Positions 8,290 through 21,116 of a stretch of 64,000 nucleotides of DNA are shown here, piece after piece. This stretch comes from Francisella orientalis FNO12 (GTDB taxonomy: Bacteria > Pseudomonadota > Gammaproteobacteria > Francisellales > Francisellaceae), in contig NZ_CP011921.2 in the NCBI RefSeq assembly GCF_001042525.2, positions 1,612,001 through 1,676,000 of the forward strand, read 5' to 3'. The notes beneath the pieces were generated by a model. That model saw only the letters and a list, made by a program, of their open reading frames with translations. It had not been told where the DNA came from and made no database searches. Within the stretch, counting starts at the first letter, position 1. Every line of letters starts with the position of its first letter. Made by a program: the position numbers and the translations under genes.

Positions 8290-9300
8290 TTAAATTTGAG
8301 ATCTTGCTTTAACATTGATTTCTAAATTAGAATCCTTAAAACCATTGTTATATCTATAAGCACCAGCAAGAGCAATCATTGCGCCATTATCTGTACAGTA
8401 TTTCATCAGAGGGAAAAATATCTCATAGCCTTTTTTCTTCGACAGTATATCTAACCTAGAACGCAGCAATTTATTCGCACTAACCCCACCAGATATAACC
8501 AATCTTCTGTTTTCTGTCTTCTGCAGAGCTTTTTCACACTTTGATATTAAAACATCTATAGCAGCATCTTGAAATGCATAACATAAGTTCGCTTTATTTT
8601 CATCTGACTGATCTGCTTCACTATGCCAAGTATTTAGTACAGCTGTCTTTAGACCGCTAAAACTAAAATCCAAGTTAGGTTTATTTTTCATTGGTCTAGG
8701 TAGATCATACTTTTTTTCATCTGTAGCTTTATCGGCAAGATTAGCCACCTCGACTCCACCAGGATATGACATTCCCAAAAGCTTAGCTGTTTTATCAAAT
8801 ACCTCTCCGGCAGCATCATCAATAGACTCCCCCAACAAGGAGTATTCGCCAAACTCTCTCACTTCGAATAATTGAGTATGGCCACCAGATACCAATAACG
8901 CAACAAATGGATATTCTATATCACTACTTTTATCTAAAAGCGGAGATAATAAGTGTCCCTCAAGATGATGTACAGCTACTGTATCAATATTATGTATCAA
9001 CCCTAATGTTTTAGCAAAAGTTGCCCCTACCATTAGTGCACCAACCAATCCAGGCATAGCTGTATAGGCAATACAGCTTAAGTCATTAAAATTGAGGTTA
9101 GCATTGTCCAGCAATTCTTTAGTTAGTATATTTAGTTTTACAATATGTTCACGAGAAGCAAGTTCTGGAACTACACCTCCATATTTCTTATGTAATCCTA
9201 TCTGACTGTATAGTGCATCTGCGACGATAGCTTTAGATGAATAGTCATAAATAGCTAAACCAGTTTCATCACAAGAACTTTCTATACCTAAAACAAGCAT
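8290..9300 (-). CDS. tsaD: tRNA N6-adenosine threonylcarbamoyltransferase TsaD
   Basis: This 336-residue member of the Kae1/Gcp ASKHA family transfers threonylcarbamoyl from TC-AMP to A37 of ANN-decoding tRNAs, with TsaB and TsaE. Visible features are [12 protein letters not shown] at the N-terminus, the metal-binding [16 protein letters not shown], the [15 protein letters not shown] loop, and [11 protein letters not shown]. Length is full. The ATG overlaps the stop of lapA by one base (TAATG), so translation is coupled. Confidence 0.96.
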   Translation of the reverse strand: MLVLGIESSCDETGLAIYDYSSKAIVADALYSQIGLHKKYGGVVPELASREHIVKLNILTKELLDNANLNFNDLSCIAYTAMPGLVGALMVGATFAKTLGLIHNIDTVAVHHLEGHLLSPLLDKSSDIEYPFVALLVSGGHTQLFEVREFGEYSLLGESIDDAAGEVFDKTAKLLGMSYPGGVEVANLADKATDEKKYDLPRPMKNKPNLDFSFSGLKTAVLNTWHSEADQSDENKANLCYAFQDAAIDVLISKCEKALQKTENRRLVISGGVSANKLLRSRLDILSKKKGYEIFFPLMKYCTDNGAMIALAGAYRYNNGFKDSNLEINVKARSQI

Positions 9301-9545
9301 TATTTCTTAGCCGCTCCAGCACCACCATTGGTCTTTGTGATCTGAATAAATTTAGTTATAAATGAGCCCACAACCAAACCAATAACAAAAGCAATAGATA
9401 AAAGCACCATAAGAGGCAATGTTGTACTACCAAATATATAATCAAAACTGACATTATCAGTATTCAATATAGATAAAAAAACAATTACAATAATTGCTAA
9501 ACCAAATAGTATTTGCCAAAATAATTTTTTAATTGTACTGAACAT
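9300..9545 (-). CDS. lapA: LapA-type small membrane protein (DUF1049)
   Basis: The 81-residue protein has two transmembrane helices (about 10-28 and 41-64) separated by a short loop with [18 protein letters not shown]. This is the layout of the LapA domain family, in which the loop typically reads N-x-x-V-x-F. LapA is linked to lipopolysaccharide assembly and LpxC control in enterobacteria, usually next to lapB. Here its partner in the operon is tsaD. The family call is good, the functional transfer less certain. Confidence 0.7.
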   Translation of the reverse strand: MFSTIKKLFWQILFGLAIIVIVFLSILNTDNVSFDYIFGSTTLPLMVLLSIAFVIGLVVGSFITKFIQITKTNGGAGAAKK

Positions 9546-9646
9546 TAGCTACATTCTTAAATAAAATATATTGACAATATTATAGTTAATTTTTTTGAAA
9601 TTATAAAACTTAATTTAAAGGATATTTTAGAAAATTATTTAAGATT

Positions 9647-9666
9647 ACATTATAGATATATAATGT
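9647..9666 (-). terminator. AT-rich hairpin after rpoC
   Basis: An 8-base-pair stem (ACATTATA/TATAATGT) with a four-base loop lies 18 bases after the rpoC stop. It is AT-rich and not followed by a clean T tract, so termination strength is doubtful. Confidence 0.35.
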
Positions 9667-9683
9667 CTTGATACAGGTAATTA

Positions 9684-12600
9684 TCAGAAATCTAAAGATT
9701 CTAGAGCATTTCTTAACGATTCTTCAATATCATCATTAATATCTTTATCTTCTTTTTCAATCTGATTCTCAAATGCTGTATCTTCAGTGTTAAATGATGA
9801 TGCTTCTGTGAGTATCATATTATCTTCTACACCAAGTTCTTCTCTCATCTTCTCAATCTTATTAGACTCTTTTCTAACTGCAAATCCTGTACCTGTAGGT
9901 ATAAGTCTACCAATAAGAACGTTTTCTTTAAGTCCTCTTAATTGATCAACTTGAGAATGTATTGAAGCCTCAGTTAATACTCTAGTCGTTTCTTGGAATG
10001 ATGCCGCAGACAAGAATGACTCTGTAGATAACGATGATCTAGTGATACCCATCAGAGTAAGCTCATACTCAATCAATCTCTTACCTTCTTTAGCTAGTCT
10101 ATCATTTTCTTCAAGTATTCTTACTAATTCAATACTTTCATCTTTGACAAACTTACTATCACCTTCATCAAGAATTGTTGCTTTTCTCAACATCTGTCTA
10201 ACGATCGTTTCAATATGCTTATCGTTAATTACAACACCTTGCATACGATATACAGACTGAGCCTCAATTAAAATATAATCAGCAAACGCTTCTAAACCTT
10301 TGTACTTAAGAAGATCATGTGGATCAGTAGGACCATCTGCTAAAACATTGCCTTTTAATACTTGTTCACCATCAAAAACTACTAGATGTCTAGATTTAGG
10401 TAATAGTATCTCTTCAGCAATATGACCGCTCTTATCCAAGATTTCAATCCTTTGCTTTTCTTTAGTATCTCTGTTACCTAATCTAACCATACCATCACAA
10501 GGTGATAATATTGCAGCGTCTTTTGGACGTCTCGCCTCAAAAAGTTCAGCAACTCGAGGAAGACCTCCGGTAATATCCTTATTCTTAGAGCCTTCTAAAG
10601 GAATCTTAGCAACAACATCACCAACCTCTAACACTGAATCATCAGTAACGTTCAATACAGCACCTACAGCTAATGAAATTGATTTAAGCTCATTACCTTT
10701 CTCATCAACAACTTTAACAACTGGTTTTAGGTTCTTAGATGTTGTTCTTTGAGATATTGAAGTTATCTCAATAGTTTGCTGACCAGTTAAATCATCATAT
10801 GTATGCTTTGATGTGATACTATCAATAACATCTTCCAGAACAACTTTACCAGCAACGTCTGTAATTAGTGGCTGAGCATGCGGATCCCAAGTAGCTATAA
10901 CATCACCAATCTCAACACCCTTGCCACTTGCTAAAGGAACAACTGCACCCATAGGGATTTTATGTTGCTCTCTAACACGGCCCATAGTATCAGAAACTAT
11001 GATTTTACCAGCTCTCGATATAACTATGTTTTGATCATCTTTATTTGTAACTGTTCTGATGTTTTTAAACTTAATCTTACCAGCAGTTTTAACTTTAATA
11101 TCAGATACTGTAATACCTAATGATGCCGCACCACCAGTATGGAATGTTCTCATCGTAAGCTGTGTACCTGGCTCACCAATTGACTGAGCAGCAATTACAC
11201 CAACAGACTCACCGACATTGACCTTTCTTTCACGAGCAAGGTCACGACCATAACACTTAGCACATAAGCCTCTACGAGTTTTACATGTAATTGGAGATCT
11301 AACTTTGATCATGTCAATACCATTATCATCAAGTATCTCAACAAGATTTTCATCAAGCAGAGTACCGGATTCTAATAGAACAACTCCCTTTTCAGTCACA
11401 ACATCAGCAGCTAGCGTTCTACCTAAAGCTCTCTCTATTAGAGGAACTTTAACTTCACCATCTTCAACAATAGCTGAGAACATTAAGCCATCATCAGTGC
11501 CGCAATCTTCTTCAATAACAACTAAATCTTGGGCAACATCTACAAGTCTACGAGTTAGGTAACCAGCGTTAGCTGTCTTCAATGCCGTATCTGCTAGACC
11601 TTTACGAGCACCGTGAGTAGATGTAAAGTACTGCAATACTGACAAGCCTTCTCTAAAGTTCGCCGTAATAGCAGTTTCAATCATCGTTCCATCTGGCTTA
11701 GCCATTAGACCACGCATACCTGCAAGCTGTCTCATCTGGTTATAAGAACCCCTAGCACCTGATTTTGCCATCATATATACAGAGTTAAACGATTCGATTT
11801 CTTTATTCTTACCATTTACCATTACAGTATCTTTTGAAATCGCATCCATCATCGAAGCACCAACCTCATCAGAAGTTTTACTCCAAATATTGATAATATT
11901 ATTGTATCTTTCATTCTCTGTAATTAATGATGACTGATACTGCCCTGTAATATGCTTAATTTCTTTTTCTGCTTCTTCGACTTTAGCTTCTTTAGTTTCA
12001 GGTATCGTCATATCATCAACGCCTACAGAAACACCTGATAATGTTGAGTATTTGAAACCTGCATACATTAGTTTATCAGCTAAAACTACAGTTGCTTTAC
12101 CACCTAGCACTCTAAATGCTTGGTTGACGATTTTAGAGATTTCTTTCTTAACAAGCACTTTATTCAATAGCGAGAATGACAAACCTTCAGGCAATATGTT
12201 TAAAAGCAATGCTCTACCTACAGTAGTATTTACAACACCTTTCTCGTTATAAGTATTGCCTTTAGTATCAAAAACTTGTCTATCTATTCTAAGTTTAATT
12301 TTAGCATGAATATCTATAGTGCCTGAATTATATGCTCTACTAACATCATCATAGTTTGAGAATAATTTACCTTCGCCTCGAGCGCCCTCTTTCTCTCTAG
12401 TGATATAGTATAGACCTAATACAATATCCTGAGTAGGAGTAATAATTGGCTGACCAGATGCTGGAGATAAGATGTTATTTGTAGACATCATCAATACTCT
12501 AGCTTCTAACTGCGACTCGACAGTTAAAGGTACATGTACCGCCATTTGGTCACCATCGAAATCGGCGTTAAATGCTGCACAAACTAGAGGATGTAACTGT

Positions 12601-13934
12601 ATAGCTTTACCTTCAATTAGCTTAGGCTCAAATGCTTGAATACCTAATCTATGAAGCGTAGGGGCGCGGTTTAATAAAACTGGATGCTCGTTGATCACAA
12701 CTTCTAAAATATCCCATACAACGGCTTCTTCAAGCTCAACCATTCTCTTAGCTTGTTTGATAGTTGTTGCATAGCCACCTAGTCTTAACTTAGAGTATAC
12801 AAAAGGTTTAAATAGCTCTAATGCCATCTTTTTAGGTAAACCACACTCATGTAATCTCAATGATGGGCCAACTGTAATTACAGAACGACCAGAATAGTCT
12901 ACACGTTTACCAAGTAGGTTTTGACGGAAACGACCCTGCTTACCTTTTATCATATCAGCAAGAGATTTAAGCGGACGCTTATTTGAACCTGTTACAGCTC
13001 TACCACGTCTACCGTTATCTAGCAATGCATCTACAGCTTCCTGCAACATTCTCTTTTCATTTCTAACAATAATATCAGGAGCATTTAGATCTAATAGTTT
13101 TTTAAGTCTATTATTTCTATTAATTACTCTACGATATAAATCATTAAGATCAGATGTCGCAAATCTACCGCCTTCAATTGGAACTAATGGTCTTAAATCC
13201 GGTGGTAAAACTGGTAGTATAGTCATTACCATCCACTCAGGTTTATTGCCAGATGCTTGGAAAGTTTCAAGTAGTCTTAATCTCTTGATAGCTTTCTCTT
13301 TTTTAGCTGTAGATTTACTCTCTTCATATTCAGCTTGTAGCGACTCAATCTCAGTTTCAAGATCTGTATCTGCCAATAAGTCTCTGATTGCTTCTGCACC
13401 CATAGATGCTTCAAACTCATAACCATAGTTCTCTAAAGCTTCAGCATACTCATCATCAGTAAGAAGCTGTTTTTTCTCTAGAGGTGTCATACCTGGATCT
13501 GTAACTATGTAAGACTCAAAATATAGTACCTTCTCAACATTCTTTAATGGCATATCAAGGAATAGACCTATTCTAGAAGGCAAAGATTTTAGATACCATA
13601 TATGTACCACTGGGCATACTAAATCTATATGACCCATTCTTTCTCTACGTACTTTAGCTTGCTCTACCTCAACACCACAACGCTCACATACTACACCACG
13701 ATGCTTAAGTCTTTTATACTTACCACACAAGCATTCATAATCTTTTATTGGACCAAAGATTTTAGCACAGAATAAACCATCTCTCTCAGGCTTAAATGTT
13801 CTATAATTTATAGTTTCTGGTTTTTTAACTTCACCATGAGACCATGAACGAATGACCTCTGGAGATGCTAAAGATATTTTAATAATATCAAACTTTTTAC
13901 TATTGTAATTTTGATGTAGGATACCGTTATTCAC
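9684..13934 (-). CDS. rpoC: RNA polymerase beta' subunit
   Basis: The 1416-residue protein is a full-length RpoC. It has the N-terminal zinc ribbon ([20 protein letters not shown]), the [14 protein letters not shown] lid/rudder region, the catalytic NADFDGDQM motif with three Mg-binding Asp, the bridge helix/trigger loop region ([20 protein letters not shown]), and a second zinc site ([13 protein letters not shown]). The start is a GTG with GGAG 8 bases upstream. It follows rpoB by 62 bases. The C-terminus is acidic. Confidence 0.98.
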   Translation of the reverse strand: MNNGILHQNYNSKKFDIIKISLASPEVIRSWSHGEVKKPETINYRTFKPERDGLFCAKIFGPIKDYECLCGKYKRLKHRGVVCERCGVEVEQAKVRRERMGHIDLVCPVVHIWYLKSLPSRIGLFLDMPLKNVEKVLYFESYIVTDPGMTPLEKKQLLTDDEYAEALENYGYEFEASMGAEAIRDLLADTDLETEIESLQAEYEESKSTAKKEKAIKRLRLLETFQASGNKPEWMVMTILPVLPPDLRPLVPIEGGRFATSDLNDLYRRVINRNNRLKKLLDLNAPDIIVRNEKRMLQEAVDALLDNGRRGRAVTGSNKRPLKSLADMIKGKQGRFRQNLLGKRVDYSGRSVITVGPSLRLHECGLPKKMALELFKPFVYSKLRLGGYATTIKQAKRMVELEEAVVWDILEVVINEHPVLLNRAPTLHRLGIQAFEPKLIEGKAIQLHPLVCAAFNADFDGDQMAVHVPLTVESQLEARVLMMSTNNILSPASGQPIITPTQDIVLGLYYITREKEGARGEGKLFSNYDDVSRAYNSGTIDIHAKIKLRIDRQVFDTKGNTYNEKGVVNTTVGRALLLNILPEGLSFSLLNKVLVKKEISKIVNQAFRVLGGKATVVLADKLMYAGFKYSTLSGVSVGVDDMTIPETKEAKVEEAEKEIKHITGQYQSSLITENERYNNIINIWSKTSDEVGASMMDAISKDTVMVNGKNKEIESFNSVYMMAKSGARGSYNQMRQLAGMRGLMAKPDGTMIETAITANFREGLSVLQYFTSTHGARKGLADTALKTANAGYLTRRLVDVAQDLVVIEEDCGTDDGLMFSAIVEDGEVKVPLIERALGRTLAADVVTEKGVVLLESGTLLDENLVEILDDNGIDMIKVRSPITCKTRRGLCAKCYGRDLARERKVNVGESVGVIAAQSIGEPGTQLTMRTFHTGGAASLGITVSDIKVKTAGKIKFKNIRTVTNKDDQNIVISRAGKIIVSDTMGRVREQHKIPMGAVVPLASGKGVEIGDVIATWDPHAQPLITDVAGKVVLEDVIDSITSKHTYDDLTGQQTIEITSISQRTTSKNLKPVVKVVDEKGNELKSISLAVGAVLNVTDDSVLEVGDVVAKIPLEGSKNKDITGGLPRVAELFEARRPKDAAILSPCDGMVRLGNRDTKEKQRIEILDKSGHIAEEILLPKSRHLVVFDGEQVLKGNVLADGPTDPHDLLKYKGLEAFADYILIEAQSVYRMQGVVINDKHIETIVRQMLRKATILDEGDSKFVKDESIELVRILEENDRLAKEGKRLIEYELTLMGITRSSLSTESFLSAASFQETTRVLTEASIHSQVDQLRGLKENVLIGRLIPTGTGFAVRKESNKIEKMREELGVEDNMILTEASSFNTEDTAFENQIEKEDKDINDDIEESLRNALESLDF

Positions 13935-13996
13935 AGGTAATTCTCCTATACTTTTATTTTAAATAACAAAAAATAAGTAGCTTTAAATTAAGATGC

Positions 13997-16900
13997 TTAT
14001 TCTTCCTCAGATGAGTAGTCAAAATCCATATCTATTCCCAATGCTCTAACTTCATTTCTTAAAACATTAAATGATTCTGGAACATCTACATTCATAGTTA
14101 ACTTACCATCAACTATATTCTTATACATCTTAGATCTACCAGTTATATCATCTGACTTAACCGTTAACATCTCTCTTAGAGTATAAGCAGCACCATATGC
14201 TTGTAACGCCCAAACTTCCATCTCACCGAATCTTTGACCACCAAATTGCGCTTTACCACCTAACGGTTGCTGCGTAACTAGACTGTAAGATCCAGTTGAT
14301 CTAGCATGCATTTTATCATCTACCAAGTGGTCTAACTTAAGCATATACATATAACCAACGGTTACATGCCTATCAAATGGCTTACCAGTACGACCATCAA
14401 ACAATTTCATCTGACCATTAGTTACAAAGCCTCCTATTTTTAGTAAAGACTTAATATCTTCCTCTTTTGCACCATCAAATACAGGAGTTGCAATTGGTAC
14501 TCCCCCTTTTAGATTTTCACAAAGATTCAGTATCTCTTCGTCATTTAAAGCCTTAAGATCAACTTTTTTATCACCAACACTGTTATAGACTTCTTCTAGA
14601 GTTTTTCTTAACTCTGCTGCTTTTCTTGTTTTTTCTAGAGTTTGCTCTACTTTCTTACCTAAGCCGTAAGACGCTAATCCTAAGTGAGCCTCAAGAATCT
14701 GACCGATATTCATACGCGAAGGAATACCTAGTGGATTCAAACAGACATCTACTGGAGTACCATCTTCCATATATGGCATATCCTCAATTGGTAGTACTCT
14801 TGAAACAACACCTTTGTTACCATGACGTCCAGCCATTTTATCACCTGGCTGAATACGTTTTTTAATCGCAACAAAAACCTTAACGGTTTTAAGTACACCA
14901 GGAGATAGCTCATTGCTTTGTGTGATAGATTTTTTCTTAGCTTCAAATCTAGCATCTACAGCTATTTTTGCTTCTTCATAATACTCTCTAGCATTCTGTA
15001 TTTTTTGCTCAAGTTTTTCAGCTTCAAAAGAGATTTCTAACCACTTAGAAAAAGGTAGCGTTGCTAAAAATTCTTTTGTAAGAACAGCTCCTTTCTTAAG
15101 TCCTTTTGCTTTTTGTATCTTAGCGCCAACCACATCTGTCTCGATTGATGATTTAACTACAGATTCAATTACAGCAAATTCTTCATCGAAATCTTTACGC
15201 GCCTTATCAATTAGTTCTTTCTCAATTTTAAGAGCTCTTTTGCTCTTACCACCTTTATCATTCTCAAAGACCTGAACATTGATTACAGTTCCTGAAGTAC
15301 CACTAGGCATTTTTAATGAACTATCAGCAACATTTGATGCTTTTTCATTAAAGATCGCTCTAAGAAGTCTTTCTTCAGGAGTTAACTGCTGCTCAGCTTT
15401 TGGCGTAATTTTAGCGACAAGAATATCACCTGCCTCAACATTCGCACCAATATGAACAATACCTGACTCATCAAGCTTAGCAAGACTTGACTCACTGACA
15501 TTTGGAATATCTGCCGTTACTTCTTCAGGACCTAGCTTAGTATCACGAGCCACACATGTGAACTCTTCAATATGGATACTAGTATATTTGTCATCTTTTA
15601 CTATTCTTTCAGAAAGTAAAATTGAATCCTCAAAGTTATAACCATTCCACGGCATGAAAGCAACCATAAGGTTATGACCAAGTGATAACTCACCAAAATC
15701 AGTTGCAAAACCGTCAGCCAAAATATCACCAGCCTCAATCTTATCTCCAACATCAACTATTGGACGCTGATTGATACAAGTATTTTTGTTTGAGCGTTTA
15801 AACTTAGTCAAGCTGTAAATATCAACTAACTTACTTGTTTGAGATTTTTCAGTATCAACTTTAACAACTATTCTATTAGAATCAACTTCTGCTATCTCAC
15901 CAGCATTTCTTGCAATAATACAGTTGCCGGAGTCTCTAGCAACAATCTTTTCCATACCAGTACCTACCAGAGGCTTTTCAGATTTAAGAGTTGGTACCGC
16001 TTGACGTTGCATGTTTGCACCCATCAATACCCTGTTAGCATCATCATGCTCTAAGAATGGTATTAATGCTGCAGCTGCTGAAACCATCTGCTTAGCAGAG
16101 ACATCCATATACTGGACTCTACTTGACTCAGTAAATATTGCTTCACCACCTGAACGACACTGAATAAGATCTTCTACAAAATGATTATTTTTATCAAGTT
16201 TTGTTGATGCTTGTGCAATCACATAATGATCTTCATCGATAGCTGATAAGTACTCAATTTCATTAGTCACTTTACCATTAACTACTCTTCTATATGGTGC
16301 TTCTAAGAAGCCATAATCATTAACTCGTGCATAACTTGCCAATGAGTTAATCAAACCAATATTTGGACCTTCTGGAGTCTCAATAGGACACAATCTACCA
16401 TAATGAGTTGCGTGAACGTCACGAACCTCAAAACCAGCTCTATCACGCGATAAACCACCTGGGCCTAATGCAGAAATTCTACGCTTATGAGTAACCTCTG
16501 ATAATGGATTGTCTTGATCCATAAACTGCGATAAAGCACCAGATGTAAAGAATTCTTTAATTGCTGCTGTAATTGGCTTAGAGTTCACAATATCTTTAGG
16601 CATAAGCTTGTCTTTATGAACTAGCGACATACTTTCACGAATACCTTTCTCTACACGATAAAGACCTATTCTAAATTGATTCTCAACCATTTCTCCAACA
16701 GAACGCACACGTCTATTGCCTAGATGATCGATATCATCGACTTTACCTTTGCCATCACGGATATTAATAAGCTCTTCGATAACACCTACAATATCACTAT
16801 TTTCTAGAGTGTAAATATCTCCAGATACCTTATCAGAACCTAATCTTGCATTTAGCTTCATTCTACCAATATCAGATAAGCTATATCTACTTTCAATAAA

Positions 16901-18073
16901 GAATAGTCCCTCGAAAAGAGCTTTCACAGAAGCTGCTGCTGGAGGATCACCTGGTCTAAGAACTTTATATATTTCTACAAGTGCTTCATCTGTATTTTTA
17001 GTAAGATCATACTTAAGAGTATCTGATATATACCTACCTCTTTCAGTAGTTATAAAATCAATAACTTCTAATTCAAGCATGCCAACTTCTACGCATGACT
17101 CTAATAAACTTTCTGTAACATCGTCATTAGCGTAAGCTATCACTTCACCTGTTACTTCATTAACGATATCTTTGGCCACTCTAAGAGTGCTAACCAAATC
17201 AAAATCAATAGCTACAGAGTCAACTCCTGCGTCTTTAATTTTTTTAATATCTCTAGATGTTAATTTTTTATTTTTCTTAACAATCGTATTATCTTTTTCA
17301 TCAATAATATCAAACTTAAGTACTTCGCCTTTCATATTAGAAAGATCATCAAGCTTAAGTGCAAAACCTTTATTATTAAAACTTATTGTCTTACTATCAG
17401 AGAATTTATTTAATATTTCCTCTTGCGTATATCCAAGAGCTTTTAAAATCACTGTAGCGCAAAATTTTCTTTTTCTGTCAATTCTAGCCCATATGATACC
17501 TTTTGAGTCAAACTCAAAGTCAAGCCACGAACCTCTATAAGGAATAATACGTGCCGAAAATGTTCCTTCCTCTGAATCATCCTTACTAAAAAATACACCA
17601 GGAGATCTATGCAACTGTGAAACAACCACTCTTTCGGTACCATTAATTATAAAAGTACCATTAGTTGTCATAAGAGGAATATCGCCCATATAAACATATT
17701 CTTCTCTAATATTTTCTACGACTTTCTCACCAGGAAGAGCCTCTTTATTATATACAACCAATCTCAACTTCACATTTAATGGTGCATCGTATGTGGCACC
17801 GCGCACTTGGCACTCTGTTTCATCAAAAGTAGACTCACCAACTTGATAATCAACATAATGCAGTTCATATTGACCATTTTTACTTTCAACAGGAAATGAT
17901 TGCTTAAGCACTAATTCAAGACCAGAGTAAAGTCTACCTTTTGCATCATTTGCATTTAAAAACTTTTTGTATGACTCTGTTTGAATGGAAAGTAAATATG
18001 GCACATCTAAGATATGAGGAAGAACCCCAAACTCTTTGCGAATTCTTTTTTTCTCAGCGTATGAGTAAGACAT
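13997..18073 (-). CDS. rpoB: RNA polymerase beta subunit
   Basis: RpoB of 1358 residues. The rifampicin pocket and fork region ([17 protein letters not shown], then [20 protein letters not shown]) is intact with no classical resistance substitution noticeable by eye. Also visible are [14 protein letters not shown] and the C-terminal [19 protein letters not shown] clamp motif. A reading frame extends three codons upstream to 18082, but TTAGGG sits directly against that ATG and 9 bases before the ATG at 18073. The shorter start MSYSYAEKK also matches other RpoB proteins. Confidence 0.98.
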   Translation of the reverse strand: MSYSYAEKKRIRKEFGVLPHILDVPYLLSIQTESYKKFLNANDAKGRLYSGLELVLKQSFPVESKNGQYELHYVDYQVGESTFDETECQVRGATYDAPLNVKLRLVVYNKEALPGEKVVENIREEYVYMGDIPLMTTNGTFIINGTERVVVSQLHRSPGVFFSKDDSEEGTFSARIIPYRGSWLDFEFDSKGIIWARIDRKRKFCATVILKALGYTQEEILNKFSDSKTISFNNKGFALKLDDLSNMKGEVLKFDIIDEKDNTIVKKNKKLTSRDIKKIKDAGVDSVAIDFDLVSTLRVAKDIVNEVTGEVIAYANDDVTESLLESCVEVGMLELEVIDFITTERGRYISDTLKYDLTKNTDEALVEIYKVLRPGDPPAAASVKALFEGLFFIESRYSLSDIGRMKLNARLGSDKVSGDIYTLENSDIVGVIEELINIRDGKGKVDDIDHLGNRRVRSVGEMVENQFRIGLYRVEKGIRESMSLVHKDKLMPKDIVNSKPITAAIKEFFTSGALSQFMDQDNPLSEVTHKRRISALGPGGLSRDRAGFEVRDVHATHYGRLCPIETPEGPNIGLINSLASYARVNDYGFLEAPYRRVVNGKVTNEIEYLSAIDEDHYVIAQASTKLDKNNHFVEDLIQCRSGGEAIFTESSRVQYMDVSAKQMVSAAAALIPFLEHDDANRVLMGANMQRQAVPTLKSEKPLVGTGMEKIVARDSGNCIIARNAGEIAEVDSNRIVVKVDTEKSQTSKLVDIYSLTKFKRSNKNTCINQRPIVDVGDKIEAGDILADGFATDFGELSLGHNLMVAFMPWNGYNFEDSILLSERIVKDDKYTSIHIEEFTCVARDTKLGPEEVTADIPNVSESSLAKLDESGIVHIGANVEAGDILVAKITPKAEQQLTPEERLLRAIFNEKASNVADSSLKMPSGTSGTVINVQVFENDKGGKSKRALKIEKELIDKARKDFDEEFAVIESVVKSSIETDVVGAKIQKAKGLKKGAVLTKEFLATLPFSKWLEISFEAEKLEQKIQNAREYYEEAKIAVDARFEAKKKSITQSNELSPGVLKTVKVFVAIKKRIQPGDKMAGRHGNKGVVSRVLPIEDMPYMEDGTPVDVCLNPLGIPSRMNIGQILEAHLGLASYGLGKKVEQTLEKTRKAAELRKTLEEVYNSVGDKKVDLKALNDEEILNLCENLKGGVPIATPVFDGAKEEDIKSLLKIGGFVTNGQMKLFDGRTGKPFDRHVTVGYMYMLKLDHLVDDKMHARSTGSYSLVTQQPLGGKAQFGGQRFGEMEVWALQAYGAAYTLREMLTVKSDDITGRSKMYKNIVDGKLTMNVDVPESFNVLRNEVRALGIDMDFDYSSEEE

Positions 18074-18112
18074 CAAAAACATCCCTAAGATTTTGTTTAC
18101 ACAAAATAAAAA

Positions 18113-18192
18113 GCAAATATGACTATATTTGCACCAATATCTATGTATCTTTCAATACTAGAAAGACTAGGGGCCAAAATTGACCACTAGTC
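18113..18192 (-). promoter_or_regulatory. Two hairpins in the rplL-rpoB spacer (attenuator or processing region)
   Basis: Within the 152-base spacer, GACTAG/CTAGTC with an inner GG/CC pairing forms a stem at 18165-18192, followed on the transcribed strand by TTTCTAGTATT. A second perfect 8-base-pair stem, GCAAATAT/ATATTTGC, lies at 18113-18132. In E. coli this spacer carries an attenuator and an RNase III site that reduce rpoBC relative to rplJL. The same role here is inference from position and structure. Confidence 0.5.
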
Positions 18193-18225
18193 ATAAATTT
18201 CTAAAAATTATAATTTAGAATTTTA

Positions 18226-18609
18226 TTATTTAAGCTCAACTTTAGCGCCAGCTTCTTCAAGTTGCTTCTTAAGAGCCTCGGCTTCATCTTTAGATGCAGC
18301 TTCTTTAACTGTGAAAGGAGTACCTTCAACAGCATCTTTAGCTTCTTTAAGACCAAGACCAGTAGCGCCTCTTACTGCTTTAATGGCAGCAATTTTGTTT
18401 GAACCAGCGTCAACTAAAACAACGTCAAATTCAGTTTTCTCTTCAGCAGCTTCAGCAGCTTCAGCAGCAGCAGCTGGAGCAGCAGCAGCAACAGCAACAG
18501 CAGCAGCAGATACACCAAATTTTTCTTCCATCATTTTAACTAAATCACATACATCCATTACACTCATTTCAGCAACAGCATTTAGGATATCTTCTTTTGT
18601 TATAGACAT
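18226..18609 (-). CDS. rplL: 50S ribosomal protein L7/L12
   Basis: The 127-residue protein has the N-terminal dimerisation/L10-binding helices ([30 protein letters not shown]), a long Ala/Glu hinge (about 35-57), and the C-terminal factor-binding domain with [20 protein letters not shown]. It forms the mobile stalk that recruits EF-Tu, EF-G and IF2. It follows rplJ by 62 bases. Confidence 0.97.
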   Translation of the reverse strand: MSITKEDILNAVAEMSVMDVCDLVKMMEEKFGVSAAAVAVAAAAPAAAAEAAEAAEEKTEFDVVLVDAGSNKIAAIKAVRGATGLGLKEAKDAVEGTPFTVKEAASKDEAEALKKQLEEAGAKVELK

Positions 18610-18671
18610 TTTTATAACTCCTATTTATTTAACAATTAATTCTTTTTTAGCTTTTCTATAAGCCAGTGCCA

Positions 18672-19190
18672 TTATTTACTATCTCCAACAGCAGCAAATA
18701 CTCGTACCGCCTGAGACGGAATCTCATTAAGAGTACGAACAAACTTAGTAACTGGTGCTTGCATAACATTAAGTAATGTAGCAAGTGCCTCTTCCCTAGT
18801 AGGAAGCTTAGCAAAGTCATCTAACTTTTCAGGACCAAACAGTTCACCAGACATGGCTAAATTTTTCACTTCAAAAGCATTATGATCTTTTTGGAAGCTT
18901 TTAAATAGCTTAGCTGCTGCACCTGGCTCATCCTTAGAAAGAGCAAGAACAAGAGGACCTTTAAGAGCATCACCAAGACACTCAAAATCAGTTCCTTTAA
19001 TTGCTAAACGTGCTAAGTTGTTACGCACAACCCTTAAATAAACTCCAGACTCACGAGCTTGCATTCTTAATGAAGTCATTTCATTAACAGTCAAACCACG
19101 GTAGTCTGCTACTGCTGCAGACAATGCTGAGGATACTTGTTCAGCAACTTCAGCAACAATTGCTTTTTTATCCTCTATTCTAAGTGCCAT
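18672..19190 (-). CDS. rplJ: 50S ribosomal protein L10
   Basis: The 172-residue L10 shows VADYRGLTVNEMTSLR, the VYLRVVRNNLARLA motif that binds 23S rRNA, and a C-terminal helix that holds L7/L12 dimers. AAGGAG lies 6 bases before the ATG. A 170-base untranslated region upstream carries an L10-type leader, so autogenous control of rplJL by the L10-L7/L12 complex is likely. Confidence 0.97.
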   Translation of the reverse strand: MALRIEDKKAIVAEVAEQVSSALSAAVADYRGLTVNEMTSLRMQARESGVYLRVVRNNLARLAIKGTDFECLGDALKGPLVLALSKDEPGAAAKLFKSFQKDHNAFEVKNLAMSGELFGPEKLDDFAKLPTREEALATLLNVMQAPVTKFVRTLNEIPSQAVRVFAAVGDSK

Positions 19191-19234
19191 ATCGACTCCT
19201 TACTTATTGTCCACACTTTATTTAATTAACACGA

Positions 19235-19330
19235 TATTTAGACCAAAAAAGGTTGTCAACATCGTCTGCATAGGATAAATATTAAGTCAAGCAAGCGTGA
19301 CTCCTACGGTCTTTGATCATCGCATTTTCA
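19235..19330 (-). promoter_or_regulatory. Ribosomal protein L10 leader (autoregulatory mRNA structure)
   Basis: In the 170-base gap between rplA and rplJ the minus strand contains GACCGTAGGAGTCACG and, about 20 bases later, TTAATATTTATCCTATGCAGACG. CCGTAGG and CCTATGCAGACG are the characteristic conserved segments of the L10 leader, which binds the L10-(L7/L12) complex and represses translation. Boundaries are approximate. Confidence 0.7.
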
Positions 19331-19360
19331 TACAACCCAAAGAAATTGCAAAGCAGTATA

Positions 19361-20056
19361 CTATATATTTAAATCTGAAAAGTCAACTCTTATTCCTGGA
19401 CCCATTGTACTAGATACAGAAACTTTCTTCAGATATATACCTTTTGATACTGATGGTTTTGCTTTTTTAAGATCAGCTAACAGCTGCTCTAAATTCTGTT
19501 TTAAAGCATCACTAGTAAAGTTTACCTTACCAATAGTAGTATGAATTATACCTGCTTTATCCACTCTATATCTAACTTGACCTGCTTTAGCATCTCTAAC
19601 TGCTTTAGCAACATCCATAGTTACAGTACCAACCTTAGGGTTTGGCATAAGACCTTTAGGACCAAGGATTTGACCAAGCTGTCCAACAACTCTCATTGAA
19701 TCAGGAGATGCGATAACAACATCAAAGTCCATATTGCCTTTTTTAACTTCGTCAGCCAGATCTTCCATACCTACAATATCTGCGCCAGCTTCTTTAGCAG
19801 CATCAGCAGCAGGACCTTTTGCAAAAACTGCAACTCTTACAGTTTTTCCAGTACCATTAGGAAGAACAGAAGCTCCTCTTACAACTTGATCAGATTTGCG
19901 CGAATCAACACCAAGAGCAACTGAAACATCAACAGATTCAACAAACTTAACAGATGAAACATCTCTTAAAATATCAAAAGCTTCTGATACAGGATATTTT
20001 TTCTCAGCATCAATCTTAGCTGAGATTTCTTTCATTCTTTTTGAAATTTTAGCCAT
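19361..20056 (-). CDS. rplA: 50S ribosomal protein L1
   Basis: The 231-residue L1 shows [52 protein letters not shown] and [18 protein letters not shown]1 forms the E-site stalk, and in E. coli it represses the rplKA mRNA. Its ATG overlaps the rplK stop by one base (TAATG), giving strict translational coupling. Confidence 0.97.
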   Translation of the reverse strand: MAKISKRMKEISAKIDAEKKYPVSEAFDILRDVSSVKFVESVDVSVALGVDSRKSDQVVRGASVLPNGTGKTVRVAVFAKGPAADAAKEAGADIVGMEDLADEVKKGNMDFDVVIASPDSMRVVGQLGQILGPKGLMPNPKVGTVTMDVAKAVRDAKAGQVRYRVDKAGIIHTTIGKVNFTSDALKQNLEQLLADLKKAKPSVSKGIYLKKVSVSSTMGPGIRVDFSDLNI

Positions 20057-20493
20057 TATTCAACCCCTTCTACTTTTACACCCATGCTACGTGCAGAACC
20101 CGCAATAATTCTTACAGCGGCATCAATATCTGCAGCTGTTAAATCAGGATCTTTAACCTTAGCAATCTCTTCTAATTGCTCACGAGTAATAGTACCAATA
20201 AAATCTTTTGAAGGATTTGACGAACCTGACTTAACCTTGATAGCTTTCTTAATTAAATAAGAAGCTGGAGGAGTCTTCATTTCAAAAGTAAAACTACGAT
20301 CGCTATACACTGATATTTCAACAGGTATTGGCATTCCAGGTTCCATACCTTGTGTCTTTGCATTAAATTCCTTACAGAATCCCATAATATTAACACCGTG
20401 TTGACCCAATGCAGGACCAATAGGTGGGCTAGGATTCGCCTTCCCTGCTGCAACTTGCAACTTGATAATAGCTTCTATTTTTTTCTTAGCCAT
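20056..20493 (-). CDS. rplK: 50S ribosomal protein L11
   Basis: The 145-residue L11 has the proline-rich N-terminal domain ([26 protein letters not shown]) and the C-terminal rRNA-binding domain ([20 protein letters not shown] to [10 protein letters not shown]). It is part of the GTPase-associated centre and is needed for RelA activation. It overlaps rplA by one base and follows nusG by 74 bases. Confidence 0.97.
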   Translation of the reverse strand: MAKKKIEAIIKLQVAAGKANPSPPIGPALGQHGVNIMGFCKEFNAKTQGMEPGMPIPVEISVYSDRSFTFEMKTPPASYLIKKAIKVKSGSSNPSKDFIGTITREQLEEIAKVKDPDLTAADIDAAVRIIAGSARSMGVKVEGVE

Positions 20494-20567
20494 TTATTTT
20501 TCTCCAAATTTAGGTTAATAGCACTTATATAAAGATATAAGCTCCCCACCATCTTAGCAAATCATTA

Positions 20568-21101
20568 CTAAGACTCTTTTTCAACCTGTGAAAACTCAAG
20601 CTCAACAGGAGTAGATCTACCAAAGATGGATACTGCCACTCTTAATCTTGATTTTTCATAGTTAACTTCTTCAATAACACCAGTAAAATCATTGAAAGGC
20701 CCTTCAAGAACTCTAACAACTTCTCCAACATGGTAAGTTTTTCTCAATCTAGGTTCAACAGTAGAAGTGCTTCCCTCTACAAATCCTAATATCCTTTCCA
20801 CTTCAGCCTTGCTTAAAGGAATTGGCTTACCTCGTGAACCAACAACAGTTAACACTCTAGGTACAGCCTTTATGACATCCCAAGCTTCTGTTGTCAAATC
20901 AGCTTCAATCAAAACATATCCAGGAAAATATTTTCTTTCACTCTTACGTTTCTGACCACCTTTCATTTCAACAACACTCTCTGTCGGAACAAGTATTCTA
21001 CCAAAGTTTTCTTTTAAGCCTGCTATTTCTATATTTTCTTCCAGCTGAGTTTTCACTCTTTTCTCATAACCTGAGTGCACTTGCACAACATACCAAAGCA
21101 T
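20568..21101 (-). CDS. nusG: Transcription termination/antitermination factor NusG
   Basis: The 177-residue protein has an NGN domain (MLWYVVQVHSGYEKRV; YFPGYVLIEA) and a C-terminal KOW domain (VGEVVRVLEGPFNDFTGVIEEV). NusG binds the RNA polymerase clamp and links it to Rho or to ribosomal S10. It sits 15 bases after secE, the classical secE-nusG pair. Confidence 0.97.
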   Translation of the reverse strand: MLWYVVQVHSGYEKRVKTQLEENIEIAGLKENFGRILVPTESVVEMKGGQKRKSERKYFPGYVLIEADLTTEAWDVIKAVPRVLTVVGSRGKPIPLSKAEVERILGFVEGSTSTVEPRLRKTYHVGEVVRVLEGPFNDFTGVIEEVNYEKSRLRVAVSIFGRSTPVELEFSQVEKES

Positions 21102-21116
21102 ATTTATATCCCTTTA

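Noticed and set aside
14626-18183. Several open frames on both strands inside rpoB
   Set aside because: They are shadows of the RpoB coding sequence, with no start signals or recognisable domains.
18430-18510. CAG/CTG-type repeat resembling a tandem array or CRISPR-like pattern
   Set aside because: It encodes the Ala/Glu-rich flexible hinge of L7/L12, and repeat units are irregular with no spacers.
18311-18661. Plus-strand 116-codon open frame antisense to rplL
   Set aside because: It is an Ala/Ser-rich shadow of the L7/L12 hinge codons. It has no plausible homology and rplL is certain.
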